Of a stretch of DNA of 64,000 nt, positions 1 through 12,745 are shown one piece after another (the first letter of the stretch is position 1; each line of letters opens with the position of its first letter). The DNA is taken from positions 186,001-250,000 of the forward strand of contig JAIXMN010000036.1 of NCBI GenBank assembly GCA_025716815.1, read 5' to 3'. The notes beneath the pieces were generated by a model. It was not told where the DNA came from and did no database searches. It saw nothing but the letters and a program-made list of their open reading frames with translations. The translations under genes were made by a program, and so were the position numbers. This stretch comes from Dichotomocladium elegans. Its lineage: Eukaryota > Mucoromycota > Mucoromycetes > Mucorales > Lichtheimiaceae.

Positions 1-4
1 AATC

Positions 5-1026
5 TTAGGTTTTGCTTGGGCGGACGGCAACGACATCCACGTCGGTGACCGAACTTTCAGAATCATGGTGGCAGGCGTCATGCGCTGTGATGCGCTGCTC
101 GTCGAGTCTCCGAACCCCATCCTCGATCTCGCGCGCGCGTGTCGACAGCAGCAACGCAGTTTCGTTTGCACTGCGAAGCACGTGCCCTGCGGCAGCTAGC
201 ATCTGACCCAATGTAACGCGGACCAGGCGGTCGTACCAATCGCGAGCGACCATGGGCAAAAGAGCATCCACTACGCCTGAAAAGAGCCTTTTATTTGAGT
301 TCATATATTATAAATACCGTAGCTACCAAATTTTTCACCATGTAGCCAAACCCACCTTGGGCAGTCCAATGCTCTTCATGGCGCGCGACCTTCATCAAGT
401 CGGGATGTCCCTCAACGTCTTCGAAGCTAAGTGTGACGACAACAGGCAAGGCCATGCCGAAGAGAGTGGCTGGGATACCTCTGGGACACACGATTTGCGT
501 GAGAAAGACCGTGCACGTCCGTTGGCCGTCAAAGCATATGTTGGTAATGTTTGGCTCCTTTCCATTCAGTGCTTTCCATACCAGTAGCACCCTATCACAT
601 AAACAAATATACATTCACAAAGCGAGAGAAAGAAAAATACGACAAGGCGCGTGTGACGACACGTAAACCCATTTTCGCTGTGATGTTAAGCACGGATGAG
701 GGGCGTTGGATTGGTTCGTATCTATGTACCGTCGGATATTATCGATGCCTTTGGTGGATAGCACAGGGGACATGTACAGAGCGTCTTCGTGATAGTAGTG
801 CTTCAGTACCTTTTCTTGCTTTGTGGTATTGAAGGAAAACAGGTTCGTGATGACGCCTTTTTATATATTTCGAAACGGTATCTTAGCACACATTCGCATT
901 CTTTCTTTCGGACGTTGCTGTCCTTGAATGTGTGCTTTAGATTTCTTCTTCAATAGGATACGTACACTGGATGATTCCGTTGTATGCGTCGTCGGATACC
1001 GGGCAATTTGACTGCGAGGTATCCAT
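5..1026 (-). CDS. NTF2/SnoaL-like fold protein (SigF-like type), 4 exons
   Basis: Spliced model: exons 1026-966, 856-661, 591-356 and 276-5, giving 254 aa with every junction in frame and the stop at 5-7. The N-terminal third (HYYHEDALYMSPVLSTKGID) has the look of NTF2-like proteins, with a short helix followed by a conserved aromatic/acid stretch. The middle part holds W-x-A-L and a strand-rich segment ending EEHWTAQG. The C-terminus has a possible amphipathic helix and then a polar tail. Fungal proteins annotated SigF-like or SnoaL-like are the best match I can recall, but no catalytic residue is identifiable and the function is unknown. The junction at 661 could be shifted by two bases. 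It is transcribed away from the eS26 gene. The exon chain is good; the family name is tentative. Confidence 0.6.
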
Positions 1027-1582
1027 GTTGTTGGTTAGAGCTTGCCTCGCAACGAAGAAAAGAAAGAAGAAAGAGAGAGAGAGAAAGAAAGAAAGGGAAA
1101 AAGGGGAGAGTGGGGAAGGACAAGGACTTTTGCCGGACGCCGTGCCTGCCCGGATCGGGTGTCGTTATGTATCTCTCTCTCTCTTTTGAGCCACGTGAAT
1201 GCTGCATGGAGCTTGTACCGAAAGGTCGGTTATTGATCCACATATACACCTTGGGCGGGCATCTTCGGCCCCGCCGACGCACTCGCAGCCCATCCGTCGG
1301 GCGGGAGCACCCCGTCTTTTTTTTTTCTTTGACTGAGCACAGCCACCTAGTCCTGAACTACGAAACTGCATAGAATTTCTATTCCATCCGGAGCGTACTT
1401 GAGAGCTGTCCTTGTGTCTAACATGCGTGTGTGTGTGTGTGTGTTAAGAAAGGGGGCATTTAGCGTCCAATGGGGTTGCGCAGTCACAAAGGAACGCGCC
1501 CCCCTCCGTCCCCCGGTTTTTGCCCCCAGCGCCCAAATTAGCCATTAGCCTGCCCGGATTGAATGTCCCTTCTTTGATCATC
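1027..1582. other. Intergenic region between the NTF2-like gene and eS26
   Basis: Divergent promoter region of about 550 bp. It holds purine-rich AAAG/GAGA runs near 1055-1115, pyrimidine tracts near 1170-1190 and 1317-1330, and a GT dinucleotide run at 1427-1444. No open frame here is convincing. Confidence 0.6.
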
Positions 1583-2398
1583 ATGGTACGTGCCCCCAAA
1601 CCCCTAATCCATCCATCCATCCATCCATCCATCGATCGATCTGTTGTTCAATGCAATAGCCACGCCATCGTCATTGTATTACATTCATCGATCGATTCTT
1701 GGACGAGGAATACCACTGGGCCAAAATGGATTGGGAGCAAATCCATTCTTTTTTTGGGGGTGCCTGTTTCAAGAAGCTCACATTCTCTCTCTCTCTCTTC
1801 TTTCTTTATATTATATATTACTTGGGGGACATGCAACTAGACCTGCAAGAGAAGAAACAACGGACGTAACAAGCACGGTCGCGGCCACAACAAGTTTGTT
1901 CGCTGCATCAACTGCTCCCGCTGTGTCCCCAAGGTAAAGCTTAAATGTATGCCATTATCGCGCACCGCGGAAACTAAATGTTTCCTCGTCAATACATATA
2001 TATAAATCCATAGGACAAGGCCATCAAGCGCTTCAACATCCGCAACATGGTCGAGGCTGCTGCCGTCCGTGATCTCCAGGAGGCTTCCGTCTACGAAGGT
2101 AAAAAAAAATAGCGCACACACACACGATGAACGAAGGCAGACGCTCACGCTACAACCCCGCGTTTGGCGATTCAGAGTACGCTATCCCTAAGCTCTACGT
2201 GAAGCTCCACTACTGCGTCTCATGCGCCATTCACGCTCGCGTTGTCCGTGTTCGCTCCGTTGTTGACCGTCGCAACCGTGCTCCTCCCCCGAGATTCCGC
2301 TTCGCCAAGGTTTGTTTCTTTAGACTGCAATAGAGATCTACCGCATTGGGATTGGGGATGCTGACATGAACGCTTTTCTCCAAACATAGAAGGCCTAA
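1583..2398 (+). CDS. RPS26: 40S ribosomal protein S26 (eS26)
   Basis: Structural protein of the small ribosomal subunit, located near the mRNA exit channel. Five exons: 1583-1585, 1841-1933, 2014-2098, 2176-2309 and 2390-2398, giving 107 aa, close to the usual fungal length. The first exon is the ATG alone, followed at once by GTACGT; intron 1 is 255 nt and contains an ATCC repeat. Recognisable blocks are [13 protein letters not shown], the zinc-binding cysteines in RCINCSRC and [14 protein letters not shown], and [13 protein letters not shown]. The C-terminus is PPPRFRFAK followed by KA. An intron directly after the start codon is common in ribosomal protein genes and is consistent with high expression and intron-mediated control. 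Confidence 0.95.
1607..1632. repeat. (ATCC)n microsatellite inside eS26 intron 1
   Basis: About six tandem copies of ATCC followed by ATCG units, within the first intron of the eS26 gene. Confidence 0.8.
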
Positions 2399-2709
2399 AC
2401 GGGGCTGGCGGCGCTCTTATACAGGTTGTTGGCCCTGTCTTAAAACGCTTTCATTCTCAGGAACCTGGCATTGTCGATGAAGTACAAAAAATAAAATAAA
2501 CATAAAATCCTGGGTACGCATCATGTCTGTTGGCCCTTTGTTATGAGGATGAAGGGTGCGCGTCGATGGTTTATACATACTCCTTTGGCGGGTTGATTGG
2601 GGTGGGGGGCGTGAGAGAGATTTGGCATGAATCAAGCATTTTTTTTTATTATTATTATTTCTGTTTTAAAAAAAAATTTAAATGCGTGTATTCTCTCTTC
2701 TCCTATATT
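2399..2709. other. Intergenic, eS26 3' region and promoter of the next gene
   Basis: About 310 bp with A/T-rich runs, including a T/A tract near 2640-2680 just before the next start codon. Nothing else is seen. Confidence 0.5.
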
Positions 2710-3610
2710 ATGGGTGCCCAAGCATCAAAGCAGGCTATACGACGATTCCCCAAAGAGGCACGACGTGATTCGGCGTTGCAATCGGAAAAACCGCTCGAAT
2801 CGCCCTCGACGATGAAGCAAGAGACCGCAGGTCTGTCATTTTCGATATACATTTTAAAATCGCTACACTACCGAACGTGATGAACCAACATGGCATCGCA
2901 TACTCTCTGCAACCATAGACGACATTATTCAAGACGCACGCGATTCGCTTCTCCACAAAAACCTCGCTTCGCTGGGCCCGGTGAAGGTTGAGCAGACCAC
3001 GACTCGCATGCGTACAGTAAGGATGCGTTTGGATGCTTAGGGGTCGGGGTAGAAGAGCGTGTATCCACCCACACCCCCCCAAAAAAAAAAAAGTTCTAAA
3101 CAAGCTCTGTTCCTAAAACTTGCTCTCCAGTCCGATCCAATGTTACGTATCATGAAAGAACGCCAGCGAATCGAGGCAGACGAGGAAAAGAGACCGGGTG
3201 TCACCATCGACATGATATTTTCTGCACTGGAACGACGCAAACATCTTGCGCCGGGCGCACTGGACTCACCCCACACATGGGCTCAGCTTGAACGCGATTA
3301 TAACATCGATCAGGCCACGCTCAAGACCCTCTTCAAATATTATAATACCATGGCTGTCTTGCCCGCCGATCCACAAGATGCTAGGAAACGACGACCGGGC
3401 ATCTGGGTCAATGACAACGAAGATTGGAAGAAGGCCGTCGATGAAGCCAAAATGCGTATCGAGGAGCATGCTAAAAAGCAGGCCGCCGCGGCCGCCGCCG
3501 CAGCTGCAGCTGCAGCTTCGTCTGAAGCATCAAACCGACAATTACCACCGTCGACTAAGAATCCCAAATCAGACAAAGGAAAGAAACTGGAAGACTTGTT
3601 TGAAGACTAA
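2710..3610 (+). CDS. NDUFAF4-like mitochondrial complex I assembly factor
   Basis: Three exons (2710-2830, 2919-3016, 3131-3610) give 232 aa. The N-terminus MGAQASKQAIRRF resembles the start of animal NDUFAF4, and its Gly2 could be myristoylated. The segment GVTIDMIFSALERRKH, then PHTWAQLERDYNIDQATL and LFKYYNTMAV, matches the order in human NDUFAF4 (a helix, P-x-T-W, then a helix and L-x-K-Y). NDUFAF4 acts with NDUFAF3 in building the membrane-proximal Q module of NADH:ubiquinone oxidoreductase in mitochondria. The C-terminal extension is specific to this protein: a run of about 13 alanines with a Lys-rich tail ending KKLEDLFED. The window also encodes an NDUFA9-like complex I subunit. I matched the family from memory, without an alignment. 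Confidence 0.8.
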
Positions 3611-3799
3611 AATACAAAATGGATGGTTTTTTGCATGCGTACTTGCTTATTTGACCCTGTCAGGTATTCTATCGTGTATGTGTGTGTGTATGTGTGCAGT
3701 AACAAGAGAAGAGGAGGGTAACGTGCCCCACAAAGCGAGGTTGAATTGATGCGCATGTCAGAAAAAGGGCGGGGGGGGGAGGAAAAGAGGTGGGTGGGT

Positions 3800-6541
3800 T
3801 CACTCAAAGGAAGGGAAACGCGACTCAAAGCCTGGATCAACGTCAGGCGCCTTTGCAGTAGCCGCCTCAAAAGTCATCTGTTGGATAAAGTCCTTGAGAT
3901 CTGCTGCCACCTTTTCGCCCTTCTCAAACCGACGCCGCTCATCGATTTTCTTTTGATCCTGCTCGTGCTTCCGAATATCCAAACCCAAAAGGCTGGTCTC
4001 CATGCGCACCGAGTTGACCTGATCTTCCATCTCATCCACCGCCGTCATGATGCTGTCTGCATGGCTCACGAACGCAAGCTTTTCCTCCTCGATCTGCTCC
4101 AGCTCGGCTGTCATATCCACTTGACTGCTCTTGCCAGTGATCTTTCCCATTCGCGCAGCTACCATTGCCTTCGCCTTGGCCCGAATTCGATCGTTCTCGG
4201 TCACCTCGCCATTGGGCCCCGTGCCGACTATCTCCAGTCCTGCTGTCTGACCCGACGCCTTGCTCGCCTTATTCTTTACGATCTGTTTCTTCTTCTCCGC
4301 AAGGTCCTCCTCCGTCTCTTTAAGTTGTCGCACGAGCCCACGGATGGTGGTCTCAATCAAGTACTGGATCTCAGCCTCAAGCTGCTTTTCCTGCTCGGTT
4401 AAATTCGCCAGCTCTGCCGTGTGTTCGCTGTATCTTTCCCACATCTGTCCGCTTTCATCGCCTCCAGAACGCGTAATCTCCTGCTGAAGTTCCCGGATTT
4501 TCTCCTTGATGTCATCGATATCCTTCTTGTCGAGGTACGAGAGCTCATCGTATGGCGTGGCCTTGCGGGCTATCGCCTCTTCCTCAGCGCGCTTTAGCTT
4601 TTCCTTTTGGTCCTTGATCTCCTTACGCAAATCGGAGATACGTGTCGTCTTGGAGCGATATGAGTAACTGGATGCCGTAGTTCCTGCTGATTTGGAGGGT
4701 GTCATTGAAGGTGTTCCATCCCGCGATTGGCCCCAGCGGTTACTCCGATCGGGTCCCATCCGTCGTGCGCTCGAGACGTACACTGGCTCGGCATTATCGT
4801 CGTCCACGTACTTGTCCCGCGTTGACTTGCGAGTAGCACTGCTCGGCCCAGGACTGACGGACCGGGCCCGTGAACCAGCTAAGCGGCTCGGTGGCGAGAG
4901 AGTCGGCGCAGAGCTGAAATTCGTGATACCGCGCTTCGTTGCAATGTTCTTCAGAATCGAGTTTTTAAGTTCGCTGACGGTCTCTTTAAGCTGACGGGTC
5001 GAGGGGGGGATGAGTTCGGCTGGTAGGGAGGTGGGAACATCATAGCCGTTGAGCTTTCTATAGATCAAATGCATCGCCACGCAGAACTCGTCAACATTTA
5101 GTTTTCCCTGGTTGTTTGGATCAGAGAGGTTCCTACACGTATTTCAGTACATAGCAAGTACATTCGCTTCTTCTTCGTTTTACCAAATCTGCATCAGGAC
5201 GTTCTGTGCGAGTCCCGATTGTGTAAAAATCTCCTTCGCCTTCTCTCCACTTATATATCCCTTGCCATCTTCATCCCATGACCTGAACACTTTGGAATAA
5301 CGTTCCTTTTCCTCATTCGTCACCGCCCAGGGGATCTTGACCGAGTCCTTGATGGCTTGGAATTGCTGGGGTCCGGCGGCTGCGTTGGATGGTGCGCCAG
5401 GCATCATTTGGTTCATGAACTGGAGATTATTTCCGGCCATACCCGTTGGCATAGGGACATTGAGGTTGCTTCCCATGATTGGCGTGACGCCCGTGATCAT
5501 TGGTACCTGGAGCCCTGTCATTTGTGGCTGGAGACCAGTGGCCTGAGGCAGCTGCATACCCGTCAATTGCTGCGTCATGCCCGTCATCTGAGCCTGCAGC
5601 CCTGTGAAAGACGATTGTTTCGTAGCATTTTGTGCATAGTATCCTGTGGTCTGCTGCGGTTGCTGAAACCCTGTCGGCTGAGTCTGTATGCTCTGTCCCT
5701 TCGCAAGGGTCGAGAGCATCGAGGACGAAAGGGAGCGCATAGGCGCCACACCAGTAGACACTCCAAGCGATGACGGCATTGTTGTCGATGTCGTCAGGGA
5801 CGCTGTAGAAACCTGGCCAGTTGGCTGACTATCAACGGTTGAACGCACAATCGCCGTGGCAGTTTCGATTTCGCTACGGATGGCGTCAGGTAATGTCGAA
5901 GGTATGTCTCGACCCGACATACGCAAGGAAGTTAGATACATTGCAACTGCAAACTCGGGGAACGTGAGCTGAGGTTCCTGAGTGACATTGGAGAGGTCCC
6001 TAGGATGGATGAAAAATAAGTCAACCCTGCCAACCCGCTCCCGGTTGCCCCGCATGATAAAAGGGAATAACCAGGTTCGAATAAAAGACTCACCAGATCT
6101 TTGCTAAGGTGTCGGAATCCAACCCTGACCGAGAAAGGACATCTCGGGCAACGCCAGCTTTTTATATCCATTTAATTGCAAGAGTTATTATCCCTATGCG
6201 AGTATTGGGATCGCCCCCTTCCCGCGAAACTACCAATTACCAGACATGAATTTACTGTTTGGAGTTGCTTGCGAAAAGATAGACTCATATTTGGATTGAT
6301 CGACAGGAGCCAAGAAACTCAGATGTATATCTGGTACAATGGGGAGTTAGGAAAAGAGAGAGTGTGTGTACGTGTGGATGTGTGAGCGTCCGCAGGAGGA
6401 AAGAAAAAAGAGGTAGACCATTAGTATATAAGACTAGGACAAGTCGTAGACCGGTAGCACCACTGAGTGCAGTAGATCCCGCCATTGCAAGACAATTCGG
6501 AGACATGGAAAAGAGCACTCACCCGCTGATGCTGCTGCCAT
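3800..6541 (-). CDS. Pan1-like EH-domain protein of the endocytic actin machinery
   Basis: Five exons (6541-6523, 6330-6241, 6157-6094, 5999-5184, 5132-3800) give 773 aa. EH domain 1 lies at about residues 8-100 (LSFLAPVDQSKYESIFSQA ... LAKIWDLSN) and EH domain 2 at about 260-350 (RSWDEDGKGYISGEKAKEIF ... QIWNLSDPNNQGK). Between them is a Q/T/G-rich linker with repeated L-x-x-Q-x-T-G type motifs (LQAQMTG, LQPQMTG and others). In yeast this motif is the Ark1/Prk1 kinase target in Pan1. A long coiled coil (about 480-740) follows. EH domains bind NPF peptides of endocytic adaptors, and Pan1 promotes Arp2/3-dependent patch assembly. Unlike classical Pan1, no WH2/acidic or proline-rich tail follows; the protein stops at ESRFPSFE. 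End3 or Ede1 relatives are alternatives. Confidence 0.8.
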
Positions 6542-7131
6542 TTTGCTTTGGGATGGAGGAATATGGAAGAAGAAAAGACATTGATTGGCTGTTTGCATAC
6601 GGTGTTTTCCCAAAAATGAAGTCGCCACCCTAATAGCCAACTCAGAAAATCGCAGGATCCCCCCAAAATGGTAGTCCACAAAAAGATCCGTTCACAATCC
6701 AAAAACAGCCTATCCATGCCTCTGACGAGTGGAAAGACTCTTTTTGAGTGTACGCACTATGTCGCTGACGATGAAATGCATGTTCTCGAGCACATCTCTT
6801 GTCACACCGGAAGTTAGCATAGCACATCTTTTACTAGCAACATTAGATTCGCGGTATACAGCGTCTGCAATGAGAGATTTGAGCGTACCAACTTCTACTT
6901 GAAGGCAGTTACTTTTTTTCCCGCTAATAGTATTACTGTAACAAAAGGATATCGCTAAGACTCAACGTAACAATGGTCGTTCGACTGTTTTCATTGGTCA
7001 AGCGCGTTGTTCGTAGAGCGCAGCGACAGACAGAAAACTTATTTCAACCCGACTTCTAATGAGCCCCATAGCTCGTATTAACAGCGAACACAAATTTAGT
7101 CTTGGAAGCGGAATACTCCTTTCCATGTGGG

Positions 7132-7161
7132 CCCGGAAAGTTTCGTCGTGCACTTTCCGGG
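7132..7161. repeat. Perfect 10-bp inverted repeat (hairpin)
   Basis: CCCGGAAAGT at 7132-7141 and its exact complement ACTTTCCGGG at 7152-7161 are separated by a 10-nt loop. The function is unknown: it could be a transcript hairpin or part of a small inverted-repeat element. Confidence 0.7.
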
Positions 7162-7258
7162 GAGGGTAAGCCTAGAAGATTTCATATATCAGAAGACGAT
7201 GACGGATTCGGTTACAGAAATGGTGGTCATCGCCGGCGCACACGCCTCGATCCCTTGC

Positions 7259-7317
7259 AAGGTTAAAAAGCATATGGTGCAGAGGGACCTTTTATGAAAT
7301 TATGCACCATCGACCTT
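7259..7317. repeat. Nested inverted repeats
   Basis: ATGGTGCA at 7274-7281 pairs with TGCACCAT at 7303-7310, and outside it AAGGT (7259-7263) pairs with ACCTT (7313-7317). It lies about 100 bp from the hairpin at 7132. A MITE remnant is one possibility. Confidence 0.5.
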
Positions 7318-8142
7318 AATTTTGTGCGACGTGTAATTTAACTTGTGTACGTCATAGTTATAAAGTTTCTCTCTTTCCCTCTCTCTGTTCCGCCCTGTAC
7401 CTGGAACTGGCGTGGTAACTACTCACCGTATATGCAACGTTTAGCTGCTATGGCGCTCTGGTTGTTGAGCTCCGCTTCTCTCGTTTGAATTGTACCTTTT
7501 TCCGCAAGAGCAACCCATCGCATCGTCGGCTGTTGTGGTAATGGCAAAAGACTGCTGTTCACCCCTCCAGATGCTTTTAGTGCTAATCTTTGAAGATGGC
7601 GTATTTTTGCTTCTGTCTCTCTTTCTCTCTCCCCGATATCCTGGATGTCTTTTTTCCCAGCTCTCAAAGAGGGTAACGAAACCCGAATAAGACCAATCTA
7701 TTAGAAACGAGTTGATGTTGCCTGGCTGTTCGTTTGAGAAAAAAAGATGATCTATTCTTTTTTCTTCCCTTTTCTAGCAGATTTGGATTTTCATAAAAAT
7801 CGGCAATGTCCGCGGAGACCAATTGTAAAATAAAGGAACGTGTTCGAATGCTCTCTCTGTCTGTCCCATATGAACATTGTTTAGCAAAGTAAAAGAGAGC
7901 TGTCTATGAGCTAGTGGCTTTGAGCAACCATATATTGAAGAAACGCTTCTTTATTTCTTGTTCTTCAACACCCAGAGAATAATAGGGCACACGACTCTTG
8001 TATAATTTTTTTCTCCGCCATCGTACGTCTTCGCAACCAAACACAGTTCGACCAACGAAAAAAGAAACCTCGTGCTGCTTTCCGCCTGTCATCCGTGTCC
8101 CCTCACCTCATCTATCATTCCAAAGACCTCACCTTCATCAAC

Positions 8143-8313
8143 ATGGCGCTCCCAAATCTGTGGAAGATCTACTCATCCTTCCGGACCCCAGAGGAAGAAC
8201 GCCAGTTTTCGCGGTCAGCATTCTTCAAGTTCAGTGGGTACATTCTCTCGTGCATCGTAATGACGATTCTTGCATCGCGGAACTCCAGCGGAAAGCCTAA
8301 ACTGACTTATTAA
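8143..8313 (+). CDS. Small single-membrane-span protein, 56 aa, unrecognised
   Basis: A complete ORF with ATG at 8143 and TAA at 8311, without introns. The N-terminal half is polar and charged (MALPNLWKIYSSFRTPEEER). A hydrophobic span, roughly FFKFSGYILSCIVMTILA, follows, and then a short basic tail SGKPKLTY. This shape (short, one membrane helix, basic end) is typical of small mitochondrial inner- or outer-membrane subunits such as ATP synthase or TOM accessory proteins, or of small ER proteins, but I cannot match it to a family. Support is indirect: the ORF has protein-like composition and a pyrimidine-rich leader, and its reading direction agrees with the downstream gene. Moderate confidence that it is a gene. 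Confidence 0.5.
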   Translation: MALPNLWKIYSSFRTPEEERQFSRSAFFKFSGYILSCIVMTILASRNSSGKPKLTY

Positions 8314-8815
8314 TAACCAGCGTGTTGTTGCGTTTAAAAAATATAAATATACATAAATCGCTGCTTAACCGGTTGAGGATAACCAGCATCCGCTATGTGT
8401 AACTTTATGGATCCAGTTGGCAGGGGGGAGAACTTTGGAATTTTAAAAAAGTAGACAATAGTTTGTTCAACGTGTTGATGAGAAAGAGTAAAAAAAGATG
8501 CTATGTGCCATCTTAACAGAACAAAAACAAGGTGTACACGAAAGTAGTCCACTGCAGAATGACTAATTATTTTTTTTTATTACAGTGGATACATGTAGGA
8601 AGAACCAAGTTGGATAATGTATTCCAACCAACCATCATGATACATAGGAAAGAACGAGCTTAATAACTCATTAGATTACTTCTTTGACGCAAAAAAAATG
8701 TGACACACGATCCAAGGGCGGGGTTACCGCGTCTTTCTCTATAAAAGACTCACGGTGGCACACGCTCGTATATGAAAACAATTTCATTCTTCTTCACTTT
8801 CCTTTATTATCTAAC
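8314..8815. other. Promoter region of the aldehyde dehydrogenase gene
   Basis: About 500 bp of AT-rich sequence with A and T runs. A TATA-box candidate (TATAAAAG, 8740-8747) sits about 70 bp before the ATG. No gene is seen. Confidence 0.5.
8740..8747 (+). promoter_or_regulatory. TATA box candidate
   Basis: TATAAAAG about 70 bp upstream of the aldehyde dehydrogenase ATG. Spacing and sequence fit a core promoter; there is no experimental support. Confidence 0.5.
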
Positions 8816-11065
<2,250 letters not shown>

Positions 11066-11365
11066 AAATCCTGGATACACTCACCCATCTTAAACCTTTT
11101 TGCTATCCATATCATTTATACGTACGCATTCCGTTTCATTTCTACTTATTCATTATGTCTCTATAATATACAGCCGAACCGGGAATACGAACCGCTCGGT
11201 CACTCCCTCCATGGTTTGGAGCCACCTCCAAATGCTCCTTCTTTAATATATATATATATATATATTTACTTTCGGTTTTACGACTGAAATGGACTCAATG
11301 TCCGTGGTATTGTTTTCAATGTGCATAGAGCAATTAATTTTGAATTTATAAAAATCTACGGTATA
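11066..11365. other. Convergent intergenic region
   Basis: About 300 bp between the aldehyde dehydrogenase end and the HSF-family end. AT-rich, with a TA dinucleotide run near 11248-11266. Probably holds the 3' ends of both transcripts. Confidence 0.5.
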
Positions 11366-12584
11366 TCAAGACATCATGGGTGAGGCTGAAGGTGATAACA
11401 TGATCCTATTAGGGTCGACACTAGGCGTTGGACTAGGTGGCAGAGGGGTCTTGGATGCTACGGAGAGCAACATGTCGGAGGAGCAGGTATCCCAGGGATC
11501 ATGTTCACTCCATACATCGTGCGGACCCGGAGTTCTAACGGCCATGCCGCCGCCGCTGCTGCTGGCTCTCATGGGGGGAGCAACTTCGTGGTGGATAGGG
11601 ACCATGGATGGTCCGGTGATAAAGACATCTGGGGTACCTGTGGCGAAGGCTCCTGCTGCTACTGGAGCAGGAGCAATCGTGACGGGCGGTTGATCTGGTG
11701 GTATTGCTGTCGTGGGCGCTATAGTAGTAGTAGTAGTAGTAGTAGTAGTAGGATGCATAGTCATGGTACCATGTCCGGGTAGTAGGTCATCTATCCGCAC
11801 GCCCTGTCGATCCGCGAGCTGCTTTAACAAGAACTGCTGCTGGAGTTGCATTTTCCTAGTCTCCTCAAACCCTTGCAATAGATTAGAAAAGCTTGTCTGT
11901 AACGCCTGGAATTGACGTTGGAGGTCAGCCTGCGAGACCTGCAGCATAGAGAAGAACGAGTGGATGTCGCCCGTCTCGCGCCTTAGCACCTCCGAATCCA
12001 TGGCTTTGCGTCGAATTTCCTTTAGTAAATCCGGTCGATTCTGCTGGAACTGCGGGTGCGAGAATTCCCAGATCTCGTTTTCATTTCCTCGTTGGCCACG
12101 CGGGCTCTTGTTGATTTTATGGAAACCATACCTGGAATTTTTTTTTTTTTTTTTTTTAGATGAACGCTTCTTGTCTAGCTTTCCTTACATGTTGAGTAAT
12201 CGGACAAAGCTGGAAAAATTGCCATGTTTAAAATATTCTGGAAGCACCTTCTGCGCAAACTTTTTGACATTGCAGATAAGAAACGAAGTGCCAGCTGGAT
12301 TCCAAGAAATAAGATCTTGATATCGGGTGTCATTAACGAGACTTTCACAACAAATGTCTATAGATAAGAAGTCATTGCGGACGCGCAGTTCCCCCCCCCA
12401 CTTTTTGTTTTTATTACCTGTACAGCTTGCTGATAAACGAACTCACGTTTTTCGTTGATCTTTCGCTTGATCTGCGGGTCGGAATGTATTCGGAGGATGT
12501 ACTAGACGACACGCTGTTACTCCGGTGCATCTCATACCCAATGGCATGCTCTGGACCGACATCGAGATAGTCTGTATTCGACAT
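11366..12584 (-). CDS. Heat shock factor (HSF) family transcription factor
   Basis: Three exons (12584-12418, 12341-12189, 12131-11366) give 361 aa. The HSF-type winged-helix DNA-binding domain spans about residues 45-145: VSSFISKLYSLVND, DLISWNPAGTSFLI, then the recognition region NFSSFVRLLNMYGFHKINK and WEFSHPQF. A following coiled coil (HR-A/B-like, roughly 165-220, VSQADLQRQFQALQTSFSNL) would mediate trimer or dimer formation. The C-terminal part is low complexity (T-rich TTTTTT run, P/S-rich) and may be the activation region. Related fungal proteins are Hsf1, Sfl1 and Skn7; no response-regulator receiver domain is present, so it is not Skn7. Hsf1 itself is usually longer, so a paralogue or Sfl1-type repressor is possible. 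Confidence 0.88.
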
Positions 12585-12745
12585 TAGACGACGGGTTTTT
12601 TTTTATATATATAAAAAAAGGAAGTATCCCCCAAGTGGGGTCGACTTTTGCTTATCAACGGACAGGGGATGGGGTGATGTTTCAGTTGCTTTCTGATATA
12701 CTACGCGGTGAGTTTCATTCATTTCCTGGGACAAATCGGGTGGGA

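Larger units (their letters stand above)
6542..8142. other. Gene-poor gap with hairpins and one possible unassigned exon
   Basis: About 1.6 kb. On the minus strand, 7667-7426 is an open stretch ending in a good donor (TACG followed by GTGAGT at 7425). It encodes a helix-rich segment including LALKASGGVNSSLLPLPQQ and IQTREAELNNQSAIAAKR. It could be an exon of an unrecognised gene, but I found no convincing partner exons. Hairpins lie at 7132-7161 and 7259-7317. No tRNA was seen. Confidence 0.4.
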
